DNA from: Leptospira koniambonensis | GTDB taxonomy: Bacteria > Spirochaetota > Leptospiria > Leptospirales > Leptospiraceae | NCBI RefSeq assembly: GCF_004769555.1 | Contig: NZ_RQFY01000012.1 | Span: forward strand, 124,001 to 188,000 | Direction: 5' to 3' | DNA: 64,000 nt | Shown here: positions 45,627 through 55,931 of the stretch, piece after piece | How positions within the stretch are numbered: position 1 is the first letter of the stretch | Layout: every line of letters starts with the position of its first letter | Position numbers and translations under genes: made by a program | The notes under the pieces: generated by a model | What the model saw: the letters and a program-made list of their open reading frames with translations, nothing else | The model's database searches: none | Told to the model about the DNA's origin: nothing

Positions 45627-46181
45627 ATGGGATTGCGTGAGACAAAAAAGGCAAAAACTCGAAAGCTTATTTCGGACATTGCCCGCGATCTATTCATAGA
45701 AAAGGGGTATGATGCCGTTACTATCGTTGAAATAGCCGAAAAAGCAGAAGTTGCTGTTACTACACTTTTCAATTATTTTCCGACCAAAGAGTCTCTTATT
45801 TTCGACCTTGAGGATGAGATAGACTCAGATATCTTAAGGGCGATTCGCGAAAGAAAGAAGGGCCAATCCATTCTGGATGCTCTTTATCAATATTTTTTCT
45901 CGAGCAAGTTATTCAATCCACCAGATAAAAAGATCTTCTCCGGATTTGGAAAACTTATCAGGTCTTCTCCTGAGCTTACTTCTTATCTGCGAGGGTTATG
46001 GGCTCGTTATGAAAATTCTTTGGCGAAAGAGATCCAAAACGATTCAGGTGTGACTAAGATGGAAGCAGAATGTATTGCAAAGTTGATCCTAGAAGGTGTG
46101 AGTTTTGCGTGTAATTCGCCTTCTCCAAAGGATGTATTAAATCTCACGTTTAAAGTTTTGAAGAATGGGTGGAATAAATGA
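45627..46181 (+). CDS. TetR-family transcriptional repressor
   Basis: A 184-residue regulator. The N-terminal helix-turn-helix reads KTRKLISDIARDLFIEKGYD, then TIVEIAEKAEVAVTTLFNYFPTKESLIF (HTH about 28-50). The C-terminal part is helical with an unknown ligand pocket. It overlaps the monooxygenase start by ATGA, and the 35-bp palindrome in its promoter suggests autoregulation. The substrate of the monooxygenase, or a related compound, may be the inducer. Confidence 0.88.
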   Translation: MGLRETKKAKTRKLISDIARDLFIEKGYDAVTIVEIAEKAEVAVTTLFNYFPTKESLIFDLEDEIDSDILRAIRERKKGQSILDALYQYFFSSKLFNPPDKKIFSGFGKLIRSSPELTSYLRGLWARYENSLAKEIQNDSGVTKMEAECIAKLILEGVSFACNSPSPKDVLNLTFKVLKNGWNK

Positions 46182-47707
46182 AACAAGACCAACCGATTTA
46201 CGATGTTATTATTTCCGGGGCGGGTCCAGTAGGACTTTTTCTCGCCTGCGAACTTGCCTTAGCTAAATGTAGTGTTCTTATATTAGAAAAAACAGATAGT
46301 TCTTTGTCTCCGTTCAAACAACTTCCCTTTGGAGTGCGTGGGCTTTCTGCTCCTAGCATTGAAGCTCTTTATCGCAGGGGATTATTAGAAGAACTTGAAA
46401 TACATAAACGTCTTAAAAATCCTCATGCAAATACAGTTCAACAAGGGCCGCGTCGTCAGGTAGGACATTTTGCAGGTATCCCATTTCATGAAGGTAATAT
46501 TGATACTTCAAAATGGGGACATCGGTTAGAAAGTTCTACTGAGACCAACTTGATCTCTGAAATGGAAGAGATGGAAACTATACTGGCTCGCCGCGCAGAA
46601 GTGCTCGGTGTAGAGATCAAGAGAGGTTTTGCACTGACTTCTTTTAATCAAATGGACGATGGGGTAACTGTTCAATCAGGAGATCAAACTTTTCAGGGAC
46701 AATGGCTCGTAGGTTGTGATGGAGCCAGAAGTGTTGTTCGAAAATCTGGAGGTTTTGAATTTGAAGGTACTGATCCTGAATTTACCGGTTATTCTACTAA
46801 AGTTGATCTAGTCGATCCGGAGAAGCTAAGTCCAGGAAGAAATATAACCGAAAGAGGAATGTATTTACAATCTCAACCAGGCTTTATCGTACTTCAGGAT
46901 TTTGATGCTGGAGAATTTCATAGTTCTGAGAAACCAATTACCTTGGAACATGTGCAGGAAGTCCTACGTCGTATCTCTAACACGGATGTGACTATCAGTG
47001 CTCTTCATTTTGCAACTACTTGGACTGATAGAGCAAGACAAGCAACGAGTTATCGAAATGGAAGGATACTTTTAGCTGGAGATGCAGCTCATATTCATTC
47101 TCCTTTGGGTGGTCAAGGTCTGAATCTCGGGTTGGGAGATGCTATGAATCTTGGATGGAAACTTGCTGCAACCATTCATAAAAAAGCGCCAGAAGGTTTA
47201 CTGGATAGTTATTTTACGGAAAGACATCCGATTGGTGCCCAGGTTTTAGATTGGTCACGAGCTCAGGTTATGATCATGAAACCAAATCTACATGCGCAAG
47301 CATTGAATTCGATTATGCGAGATCTGATGGAAACTCGTGATACTGCAACCTATATGGCAGCAAGAGTCTGGGGAATTTTTACACATTATAATCTAGGTGA
47401 TTCTCATCCTTTAGTGGGTTACAGTGTTCCGAACTTTGAGTTTGAGGATGGCAGAAGGATAGGTGATCTTATGCTGGATGGCCAAGGGATACTTCTCGAT
47501 TTTGGTATGAATACTTCTTTAAAAACCTTGGCGAATGAGTATGGAGATAGGGTAAAATATATTTCCGGTCGGGCGAAAGAGCAGTTAGGATTGAGAGCTG
47601 TACTGATCCGTCCGGATGGAATTATTGCTTGGGCCTCGGATAGCGAACCAGATGAACAATCTATCAGGCAAGCGGCCTCTCTCTGGTTTAGTCAATTTAT
47701 TTCTTGA
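46178..47707 (+). CDS. FAD-dependent aromatic-ring monooxygenase-like protein
   Basis: A 509-residue flavoprotein of the PHBH/UbiH class. The N-terminal dinucleotide-binding motif ISGAGPVGLFLACELA (about 11-26) and the second FAD motif GRILLAGDAAHIHSP (about 298-312) followed by GGQGLNLGLGDAMNLGWKL are present. Members such as MhpA and RdmE hydroxylate aromatic rings or inactivate antibiotics. It is the second gene of the TetR operon; an intrinsic terminator follows 22 bp after the stop. Confidence 0.88.
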   Translation: MKQDQPIYDVIISGAGPVGLFLACELALAKCSVLILEKTDSSLSPFKQLPFGVRGLSAPSIEALYRRGLLEELEIHKRLKNPHANTVQQGPRRQVGHFAGIPFHEGNIDTSKWGHRLESSTETNLISEMEEMETILARRAEVLGVEIKRGFALTSFNQMDDGVTVQSGDQTFQGQWLVGCDGARSVVRKSGGFEFEGTDPEFTGYSTKVDLVDPEKLSPGRNITERGMYLQSQPGFIVLQDFDAGEFHSSEKPITLEHVQEVLRRISNTDVTISALHFATTWTDRARQATSYRNGRILLAGDAAHIHSPLGGQGLNLGLGDAMNLGWKLAATIHKKAPEGLLDSYFTERHPIGAQVLDWSRAQVMIMKPNLHAQALNSIMRDLMETRDTATYMAARVWGIFTHYNLGDSHPLVGYSVPNFEFEDGRRIGDLMLDGQGILLDFGMNTSLKTLANEYGDRVKYISGRAKEQLGLRAVLIRPDGIIAWASDSEPDEQSIRQAASLWFSQFIS

Positions 47708-47728
47708 AAATACTATGAGAGAATCATT

Positions 47729-47752
47729 AACAGAACGAACGTTCTGTTTTTT
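47729..47752 (+). terminator. Intrinsic terminator of the TetR/monooxygenase operon
   Basis: AACAGAAC (47729-47736) pairs with GTTCTGTT (47741-47748) around GAAC, with a T-run to 47752. Confidence 0.85.
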
Positions 47753-47910
47753 ATATGTTTTCCTATCGCCAAAATCTAGGAAAATAACGAGATTTCCAGG
47801 AATTCTGTCCCATTAGGGCTAAAATGAACGTTTAATCAGCCATGTTTTTCTTGATTGAATCGACCACGGCGAAAAATTAGGACTAGAAACTCTCGTAAGA
47901 AGGGAAAAGA

Positions 47911-49074
<1,164 letters not shown>

Positions 49075-49102
49075 GAATTTTCTAATATTGCAAAGCTTTA
49101 AG

Positions 49103-49129
49103 AAGGCGTCGGTTTCCGGCGCCTTTTTT
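49103..49129 (+). terminator. Intrinsic terminator of the acyl-CoA dehydrogenase gene
   Basis: AAGGCGTCGG (49103-49112) pairs with CCGGCGCCTT (49116-49125), 10 bp with one G-T pair and a TTT loop, then T-run. Its end overlaps the 3' end of the convergent Crp-type gene. Confidence 0.88.
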
Positions 49130-49718
49130 ATTTCCTCTTCGCTCTAATCCTGCTTAAGGATACTGGTGTGATGCCCAGATAAGAAGCGATATGATATTGA
49201 GGAATAAGTTCTTCAATATCAGGTCTGGATTCTAAAAGTAGATTGTATCTTTCTTCTGCGCTTAAGGCTAAGAGTTCATATTCTCTTCTGGCTTTTTTTA
49301 AAAATAAGTTTTCGGCAAAAATCCGGCCCAATCTTTCCCAGGCGATGTCTTGGGAGAATAGTTTTCTGAATTCTGAAAACTTTGCAACTGCAAGTTCACA
49401 ATTTGTAATTGCTCTAATATTGCAGGTAGAAGGTTGTTCTGTGAGTAGATCAAAATAAGATCCTGTAAAGTCTCCAGGGAAATTGAAACTTTTGATATAT
49501 TCGTTTCCTTGGTCAGTGAGATAATATTCTCTCAAAACGCCAGAGAATACAAATGCAAACTCTGTGGGCCTGGCTCCCTGTTTGATCAGAAAATCTCCGT
49601 ATTCTAATTTGCGGATCGTATATAGCTGTTCTGATTTTTTCCAGACTTCTTTTGGGATGGGAGAGACCTGGTTCACAGTTTGATAAATTTTTTCCCAATT
49701 TAGATCTTTCTGATCCAT
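49128..49718 (-). CDS. Crp/Fnr-family regulator
   Basis: A 196-residue regulator with a cyclic-nucleotide-binding-like beta roll (DFLIKQGARPTEFAFVFSGVLREYY, FNFPGDFTGSYFDLL). A C-terminal HTH is present (IPQYHIASYLGITPVSLSRIR). There is no four-Cys Fe-S motif, so it is not a classical Fnr. The segment RCELAVAKFSEFRKLF-like is the C-helix. It is convergent with the acyl-CoA dehydrogenase gene. Confidence 0.85.
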   Translation of the reverse strand: MDQKDLNWEKIYQTVNQVSPIPKEVWKKSEQLYTIRKLEYGDFLIKQGARPTEFAFVFSGVLREYYLTDQGNEYIKSFNFPGDFTGSYFDLLTEQPSTCNIRAITNCELAVAKFSEFRKLFSQDIAWERLGRIFAENLFLKKARREYELLALSAEERYNLLLESRPDIEELIPQYHIASYLGITPVSLSRIRAKRK

Positions 49719-49822
49719 ACAATTCCCGTTAACGGATTTCTAAGGAAAGTCCGCAAACGGAAATTTTACAAATCTAATTATTGGGAATATCCAAAAACAT
49801 TCGAGGTTCGAGTGTAAGTCCC

Positions 49823-50728
49823 TTAGATAGAATCTAGAAAGGGAAGGGTGACCTTTAGGAATTCTTTTGGATTTTCTGCAAAAGGCACATGTCCTGTTTT
49901 TAGATAAGCTAACTTAGATCCTTTTACTTTTTCATGAAGCCTGAGTGCGAGTTTTGGATCTATGACTGGATCATATTCTCCCCATACGATCAATGTAGGC
50001 GCTTGGATCTGGGAGACTTTTTCTCTTAAGTCATGTCTTTCGTCTAAAAAACTTTTCCAAATGGAAGCATTCACTTCTTTTGCGCCTTCTACATCTTCTC
50101 TTTCTTTGATTCGGGATAGAATGGACTCTGTATATTTATTTCTGATCTTGATATAATGATTTGGGAAGAAGTTCCAGACGAGCCCTGTAAACCAAACCTT
50201 GGATTTTAATCCCGCAAAACTTTTAGTGATCCAATCTGGATCATTTAATCCGCCAGAGTCCACGATCACGAGGCCTTTTACCAATTCAGGTTTTTTCAGG
50301 GCAAGATTCATGGAAGCGAATCCTCCAAGTGAATTCCCTATAAAAATCCCACCTTCTGGAGCTAACTGTGCAACCAGGTCTGGCAAAATTTCTGCATATT
50401 CTACTGCAGAAGCTGAAGTTGCAGGTTGCGGATTCTCCGATAATCCATGACCTGGCCAATCCAGAGAAATCACTTTATATTTTTCTGATAAACTTGGCAG
50501 AATAGATTCAAAATCATTATGATCATGACCGGCAGAATGGAGTAGAAAGATCGGTTTTCCTTTTCCTTCTATCCAATAAGCTACCTTTCCTAATTTAGAA
50601 GTATAATATCCGCTTGGTAATTTTAGTGATGTAGTTTTGTTTTCTAAAACTGTTTCCATCTTCTCTCCTCCGCTGCAATGAATGAGTAACAAACTTAGCA
50701 TTAGGTTTGTCATTAGTATTCGTTTCAT
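49823..50728 (-). CDS. Exported alpha/beta hydrolase, putative lipoprotein
   Basis: A 301-residue protein. The N-terminus ends LLLIHC (Cys18, lipobox), then an alpha/beta hydrolase: LHSAGHDHNDF, DWPGHGLSE, nucleophile elbow FIGNSLGGFASM, Asp in WGEYDPVIDP and His in TGHVPFAENP. The catalytic triad looks complete. It would act as an esterase or epoxide-hydrolase-like enzyme on the outer face or in the periplasm. Confidence 0.82.
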   Translation of the reverse strand: MKRILMTNLMLSLLLIHCSGGEKMETVLENKTTSLKLPSGYYTSKLGKVAYWIEGKGKPIFLLHSAGHDHNDFESILPSLSEKYKVISLDWPGHGLSENPQPATSASAVEYAEILPDLVAQLAPEGGIFIGNSLGGFASMNLALKKPELVKGLVIVDSGGLNDPDWITKSFAGLKSKVWFTGLVWNFFPNHYIKIRNKYTESILSRIKEREDVEGAKEVNASIWKSFLDERHDLREKVSQIQAPTLIVWGEYDPVIDPKLALRLHEKVKGSKLAYLKTGHVPFAENPKEFLKVTLPFLDSI

Positions 50729-50816
50729 GCTTGGATCTTCTCTTAAAGATGGATCAAAGTCAAGAGAGGAGAAAGGTATCTATAGATAATCAGATTATCC
50801 TATGTTAATTGCTTTT

Positions 50817-50904
50817 ATAGTCGCAACACAACGCAAGGCGGCTTCAGGAGCGAAGCGACTATAGTCGCAACACAACGCAAGGCGGCTTCAGGAGCCGTAG
50901 GCTC
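50817..50904. repeat. Tandem 44-bp period repeat with palindrome
   Basis: A 35-bp unit starting ATAGTCGCAACACAACGCAA occurs at 50817-50851 and 50861-50895, so the period is 44 bp. Between them lies the perfect palindrome GCGACTATAGTCGC (50855-50868). A hairpin GAGCC/GGCTC (50892-50904) abuts the stop codon of the sigma-factor gene. It looks like a leptospiral dispersed repeat or small REP-like element. Confidence 0.6.
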
Positions 50905-51900
50905 TTATCTTACGATTGCCCATTTAACTAATTTGGCCACTGGGTTTAACCATTTAGCTACCTTCTTACGATATGTATGGGGGAATAATAAGAAGTTCTC
51001 TAATGGGAAGATCAGTCCTTCTTCTATCAATTTATGTTTGTTCTCCATCGATTTCAATTTATCAGGATTGAGAACTGAATAGATTTTTGAAATTCCGTCT
51101 TCCTCTATGAAGAAACTTTGCATATATGCAGGTTGATCATTATAATATCCGATCAATGTTTCCGCACCATTAACCATTCCGAAATAAAAATCCAAAGTAT
51201 GTTTGAGCTTGTTACTTCCTGTCCGGATAAAGAAATGAGAAGCCCTTTCTTGCCCAATGATAGGGATCCTGGCGGCGTTTACTTTTCCTCCACCATCAGA
51301 CCAAAGAACAATTTCTTCCTTTAAAAAAGGAACAAGCAGCTCTGGTTTCCCTTTGGAAGAAGCGAGTAAAAAATCTCGAAAGATCTTTTTTCTTTTTTCA
51401 GAAGGTGCATCATACTTTTTACGATCCGATTTGAGTGATTCTTTGGCTCGTTTTAAGATTTGCCTACAATTCTCCTGATTTTTTCCGACCACTTTCGAGA
51501 TGGAGTCGTAACCCATCTCGAAACTTTCTCTTAATAAAAAAACTGCCCTTTCAATAGGATTCAATTTTTCTAATAAATGTAAAAATGCCAGATCTAAGGT
51601 TTCAGGATCAGGTTGTTCTTCCATAGGTTCCGGAGCCAGCGGCTCCGGTAACCAAGGACCGATATACGTTTCCCTTTTTCTTTTTGCTTTTCTTAAAGAG
51701 TCCAGGGAAAGTCTGGCTGCAACCGTAGATAAGAATGCTTTTGGAGATCTAATCTTTTCTTCTTTGGATTTTTCCCATCTCAGAAAAGTTTCCTGAACTA
51801 TATCCTCGGCTTCTACCACACTCCCTGTCATCTTATAGGCGATCCCAAAGACCAAACCTTTGTTTTCTATAAATTGATCTAGTCTTTCTTGGGTGTTCAT
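50905..51900 (-). CDS. ECF41-type sigma factor (SigJ-like)
   Basis: A 331-residue sigma factor. Region 2 covers about 14-75 and region 4 about 110-165. WLPEPL (83-88) lies in the linker, and a C-terminal SnoaL-like domain from about 172 holds DGGGK (202-206) and NPDKL (279-283). Those three motifs are the ECF41 hallmark: the fused domain replaces a separate anti-sigma factor and tunes activity. It overlaps the upstream flavoprotein gene by ATGA; ECF41 genes commonly sit beside an oxidoreductase, carboxymuconolactone decarboxylase or epimerase. Confidence 0.85.
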   Translation of the reverse strand: MNTQERLDQFIENKGLVFGIAYKMTGSVVEAEDIVQETFLRWEKSKEEKIRSPKAFLSTVAARLSLDSLRKAKRKRETYIGPWLPEPLAPEPMEEQPDPETLDLAFLHLLEKLNPIERAVFLLRESFEMGYDSISKVVGKNQENCRQILKRAKESLKSDRKKYDAPSEKRKKIFRDFLLASSKGKPELLVPFLKEEIVLWSDGGGKVNAARIPIIGQERASHFFIRTGSNKLKHTLDFYFGMVNGAETLIGYYNDQPAYMQSFFIEEDGISKIYSVLNPDKLKSMENKHKLIEEGLIFPLENFLLFPHTYRKKVAKWLNPVAKLVKWAIVR

Positions 51901-53084
51901 TTTTCTGCCGTCGCTAATCTTTCGTTTTGTTTAACTAAAGTTTTTTCTTTAGGCTGAGGGATCGCATAAAAATCGAAATATTTTTCGGCCTTAAAGGAGA
52001 AGACAGTGAATTTGCAAATAAGCTCTTTCACGAATGCTCCCAATCTTCCGGTCCAGAATTTTTCCTTAGGACTATCATCATAGTTTAAGAATTGGAATAG
52101 ACCTTCTTTTCTTCCTAAACTTACACAACGTCCTACATATGCCAGCTCGAAAGGTTTTTCCCCGATTGCAGATTTATTTCCGATTAGGTTTGAGATCCTT
52201 TCTCCCAAATAAATCCCCATTGGAAGTGCTGTTGCACATGCCATTCTTAAATAAGAATATTCTTCACCCGGGACTTTTACGGCATCTCCTGCTCCTATAA
52301 TATTGGAATATTCAGGAACCTGCATGTACTCGTTCAGATATACCTGGCCGATCTTATTTGATCCTAATCCCGAATTTTTTCCAAGATCAGAAGCTACTAA
52401 TCCGGCTGAGATCACACAATAATCATGAAGGACTTGAGTTCCACTAGAAGTTTTGATCTTATCTTCTAACAGATATTCTCCTCTTTCTCCTTCTATCAGA
52501 TTTACATGAAGATTTTTCATGACTTCTTTCATATAGAGAACTGCGCTTGAAGAAAAATTTTTCCCAATCTTATCTGAATCCAAAAGTGTTATTTTTGCAT
52601 TTGGATAATTTTCTGCGAGTTCAGTTGCTACTTCTATCCCAGAAAGTCCTCCGCCTAATACCGTAACTCTTGAATCAGGGTGGGCGCTTAATTCTTTTCT
52701 CAATCGTTCCGAATCCTGGAAACTTGCCACTGAGAAATAATTGGTCCCTTTTGTGCCTGGATCTCCTGCTCTCATTCCTGCAGTATAACCCAGATAGTCG
52801 TATTCGAAGTAGGTCCCATCATTTAAGAGAACTTTGTTTTCCTTTGGAAATATTTTTTCTACTCTTTGGATGATAAGGCTTACCTTAGAATTCAATAAAT
52901 TTCGGATCTGGAAATCTTTTCCTTTGGTTCCTGCGATTATTTGGTGGTTTCTGATCTTTTCTCTAAAGATCGGCTCTGCAGTGACTAAGGTAATTTCTAC
53001 CTCTGAACTTTTGCGGGCTAATCTGTTTGCCGCAGCGATTCCTGCATAACCTCCACCTACGATCAATACCTTCTTCTTTGACAT
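51897..53084 (-). CDS. NDH-2-like FAD/NAD(P)-dependent oxidoreductase
   Basis: A 395-residue pyridine-nucleotide disulfide-type reductase. FAD-binding GGGYAGIAAANRLA is near the N-terminus, NAD-binding GGGLSGIEVATELA in the middle, and GAGDAVKVPG near 280. The ATG at 53084 follows GGAGG at 53090-53094; an upstream in-frame TTG at 53108 is inside the promoter. It is the partner oxidoreductase of the ECF41 sigma factor and the first gene of the operon. The electron acceptor is unknown. Confidence 0.85.
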   Translation of the reverse strand: MSKKKVLIVGGGYAGIAAANRLARKSSEVEITLVTAEPIFREKIRNHQIIAGTKGKDFQIRNLLNSKVSLIIQRVEKIFPKENKVLLNDGTYFEYDYLGYTAGMRAGDPGTKGTNYFSVASFQDSERLRKELSAHPDSRVTVLGGGLSGIEVATELAENYPNAKITLLDSDKIGKNFSSSAVLYMKEVMKNLHVNLIEGERGEYLLEDKIKTSSGTQVLHDYCVISAGLVASDLGKNSGLGSNKIGQVYLNEYMQVPEYSNIIGAGDAVKVPGEEYSYLRMACATALPMGIYLGERISNLIGNKSAIGEKPFELAYVGRCVSLGRKEGLFQFLNYDDSPKEKFWTGRLGAFVKELICKFTVFSFKAEKYFDFYAIPQPKEKTLVKQNERLATAEK

Positions 53085-53108
53085 AGTTGCCTCCGGTTCT
53101 AAAGACAA

Positions 53109-53135
53109 GACGCGTGAGGGTTATTGCTTGTGACA
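53109..53135 (-). promoter_or_regulatory. ECF41-type promoter of the flavoprotein/sigma operon
   Basis: On the minus strand TGTCACA (53135-53129) is followed after 16 bp by CGTC (53112-53109). ECF41 promoters described in Bacillus and Rhodobacter have TGTCACA in the -35 and CGTC in the -10 region. The predicted start of transcription is about 20 bp before the GGAGG/ATG of the flavoprotein gene. Confidence 0.75.
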
Positions 53136-53241
53136 TTGGTTTGAATTTTCTTTGAGAAGAGGTCTCAGGTGGCTTTTGGAGCAGTCTTGATTAGGAGATT
53201 GACAGAGGCATTCTTTTGGGCATCCTGGATACCGAAGAACT

Positions 53242-54180
53242 ATGAAGCGTATTTTTTTCCTGATCTTATTCTTGGTTTCGATCTTAGGATTAATTGTATG
53301 TAAGGAAAAAAAGCCAATCCCTGAACTGGAAGGATTTGTTGTTAAGAATGTAATTCATCCAAGTAATAACCCATTCAATCAAGAAAAGGTGGAGCTAGGT
53401 AAGACCTTATATTTCGATTCCAGACTTTCTTTCAACCAAGATGTAAGTTGCGCAAGCTGTCATAATACTGCCTCTCCTTCCGAAGGTTTTCCTCGTACTA
53501 AAATCCATAATCCTGCTCCTTCTCTTACTAACGTAGCATTGTATAAGGATGTATTTAAAGATCCGGAAGCAAGAGAGTTAGAGGATCTTGTAAAAGACAA
53601 GGTACATTCTAAACTATTATTCCAAAATGAAACAAAACTTATCCAAAGGATCTCTTCTATCCAAGGTTATAAGGAACTTTTTGAAAAGGCGTATGGAGAT
53701 CCTGAAATTTCAGGAGAAAGAATTGTTTTGGCTCTTTCTACATTCCAAAGAACCATCGTAAGTAAAAATTCAAGCTTCGATAAATTTGTAATGGGGGAAG
53801 AGACTGCGCTCACTCCTGCTCAGATCCGTGGTTGGGATGTTTTCCAGAACAAGGCAAAATGTATCCAATGTCACCAAGGTCCTAACTTCTCCGATTCCGA
53901 ATTGCATACAACAGGTCTTGCAGGTATCAAAGATAAAGTTAGAACTCCTACATTAAGAGATGTTACCAAAAAGAAAACTTTCATGCATAATGGGATTTTC
54001 GGATCGATTGAAGATACAGTGAACCATTTTGCAGAAGGTGGTCATTCCAAAGCGGTTCATGATCCAATGTTAAGACCTGCGGAACTTTCGGATCAGGATA
54101 AAAAGGATTTGATTGAGTTCTTAAAAGCGTTAGAAGGGGAACCAATCCAATTGGAAATCCCTTCTATTCCAAAAGCTTAA
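53242..54180 (+). CDS. Di-haem cytochrome c peroxidase (CcpA/MauG family)
   Basis: A 312-residue protein with a hydrophobic N-terminus ending LIVC (Cys20, lipobox), then two haem-c sites: CASCH at 70-74 and CIQCH near residue 208. The first is followed by SEGFPR, the second by GPNF. KVRTPTLRDV and MHNGIF are late family motifs. It reduces hydrogen peroxide in the periplasm, or acts as an oxidase like MauG. Haem attachment would depend on the ccm genes at 29.4-33 kb. Confidence 0.88.
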   Translation: MKRIFFLILFLVSILGLIVCKEKKPIPELEGFVVKNVIHPSNNPFNQEKVELGKTLYFDSRLSFNQDVSCASCHNTASPSEGFPRTKIHNPAPSLTNVALYKDVFKDPEARELEDLVKDKVHSKLLFQNETKLIQRISSIQGYKELFEKAYGDPEISGERIVLALSTFQRTIVSKNSSFDKFVMGEETALTPAQIRGWDVFQNKAKCIQCHQGPNFSDSELHTTGLAGIKDKVRTPTLRDVTKKKTFMHNGIFGSIEDTVNHFAEGGHSKAVHDPMLRPAELSDQDKKDLIEFLKALEGEPIQLEIPSIPKA

Positions 54181-54192
54181 TTAGATATAAAT

Positions 54193-55890
54193 TTAATTAT
54201 TAGATGGAGTAGCTTGGCGCGCGCGTTCTACTTCATTTTTGATGATCGTATCTACGATCTCATCCACATTCACTCCGAACTTTTCGAAAACAGAGTTTCT
54301 TGCTAGTTCGTAACGGATGATATCCACGTTAAAATTGATCCTTGCTTGAGCCACTTGTAACTCAGCTTGGATTAAACCATCTAAAGCAGACTTAACTAAT
54401 ACAGCAGTAAATCTACCTTGATTGAAACGTGCTTGGACACCTTTGTAAAACTTCTCCGCTTCTTCTTTACGAGTATTAGCGGTTTCTAAAAGTTCCTGTC
54501 CTGCAACGATTGCATAATATCTATTATCTAATTCTTCTTTGATCAGAGTTCTGAGTTCGGTCTCTTGTTTTGATAAGATATCCAGTTTGAGTTTTGCATC
54601 TCTAATATCCGTTTGGATCCCGGTATCGAATAGAGGATAAGATAAAGCAAAGTTTAAAGTTTTTTCAGGATACTTAAAGGACATCATCCCTGTATCAGGA
54701 TTTACGTAGTTCGTTTGAGGATTTAAGAATGTTTGCCCTCTTGTAGAGTAACTTCCAGTAATCTTTAAGGAAGGCATATCTTCTGCATTCTTGATCTTCA
54801 GTTCTAATTCTGCGATCTGTCTTTGGCGGATTAAATTTTTAAGATCGATCCTATGATCTAACGCATATTGGTAATCTTTAGTAGGATTGATATCGTTTGG
54901 AACTTTTTCTTGAAGATCAGTGATCCCAGAAATTTTAGAACTTGGATCTACATTTAAAACTCGGATCAAATTTCTTTCTGCTTCTGATCTTGAAAGTTTT
55001 GCTCTTTCTAAACTATTCTCAGTTTGAGTGAGAGCACTATTCCATTGATTGACCTCGAAACCTTCTGAAAGACCAAGATTACGTTTTCTAACAGTCAAAT
55101 CCCTGATGTTTTTGGTATTCTTTTCCAATCTGTCGAAAGTTTCTACCTGAGAATCGTAAACACTCAAACTCCAATAATCTACCAGAGTTTTTACTACAAG
55201 CTGTGCTAGAATATTGACTAGCTCATCTTTACGAATGACTGCGTTTTGTTGTAAGACTTTCTGTTTTTCTTTCTCAGTCTGCCCGAAGGAATACTTTAAA
55301 AGTTCCTGACCAAGAGTCACAGTCAATGCATCAGTGTATTGAGGAGGAGCAGCTAAATAAGAACCTACTGCACCTAGTCTTGCAGCAGCAGCCTGGGTCT
55401 CGAATGCGTCCGCGTCAAATCGTGTATGGCTGAGTTCTAAGCTAAAATAAGTCAGAGTTTGGAAGTTTTTTTGGATCCCAACGTTTATCCGATCGTTGGA
55501 GATCTTTGTTCCAGAGAGAACGTTATTATTATTCAGAGGAAGATTAGTTTTTGTTTTCGAAAAACCGCCGACCAGCGTCCATGCATATTGAGATAGATTT
55601 TTTAACTCGGCAGTATCCGCTTTCACGAATTCCATCCCAGCGTTTCTAACTGTGATATTATTCGCTAGGACATAATTGACCGCTTCTTTCAGAGTAAGCT
55701 TAAGAACTCTAGGCTTATTTTGAAGGGAAGGGTCTAACTCTTGGGCGAAGTGTGAAGCTGGAAAACCAAAAGCTCCGACAAGCAAGAGTCGCAGATAAAA
55801 TTTCCTTAACGAAGGAATATTTACAGGCCTAAGCATAATGTCGTTGGTCTTCCTACGGAGCATGGTTTTTGGTTCGGAAGAATTTGCCAA
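54193..55890 (-). CDS. TolC-family outer-membrane efflux protein
   Basis: Up to 565 residues. Start options are TTG 55890, ATG 55863 and ATG 55836; the last gives a normal signal peptide (LRLLLVGAFGFPASHFAQ) but none has a clear ribosome-binding site. Mature part has TolC landmarks: LTLKEAVNYVLANN, coiled-coil helices in RKRNLGLSEGFEVNQWNSAL and FNQGRFTAVLVKSALDGLIQAELQ. It forms an outer-membrane tunnel for an efflux or type I secretion pump; no adaptor or pump gene is adjacent. Its 3' end converges on the peroxidase gene. Confidence 0.82.
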   Translation of the reverse strand: MANSSEPKTMLRRKTNDIMLRPVNIPSLRKFYLRLLLVGAFGFPASHFAQELDPSLQNKPRVLKLTLKEAVNYVLANNITVRNAGMEFVKADTAELKNLSQYAWTLVGGFSKTKTNLPLNNNNVLSGTKISNDRINVGIQKNFQTLTYFSLELSHTRFDADAFETQAAAARLGAVGSYLAAPPQYTDALTVTLGQELLKYSFGQTEKEKQKVLQQNAVIRKDELVNILAQLVVKTLVDYWSLSVYDSQVETFDRLEKNTKNIRDLTVRKRNLGLSEGFEVNQWNSALTQTENSLERAKLSRSEAERNLIRVLNVDPSSKISGITDLQEKVPNDINPTKDYQYALDHRIDLKNLIRQRQIAELELKIKNAEDMPSLKITGSYSTRGQTFLNPQTNYVNPDTGMMSFKYPEKTLNFALSYPLFDTGIQTDIRDAKLKLDILSKQETELRTLIKEELDNRYYAIVAGQELLETANTRKEEAEKFYKGVQARFNQGRFTAVLVKSALDGLIQAELQVAQARINFNVDIIRYELARNSVFEKFGVNVDEIVDTIIKNEVERARQATPSNN

Positions 55891-55931
55891 ATCGAAAAAT
55901 CTAAAGTAAAAGTCTAGACAGCTTAAAATCG

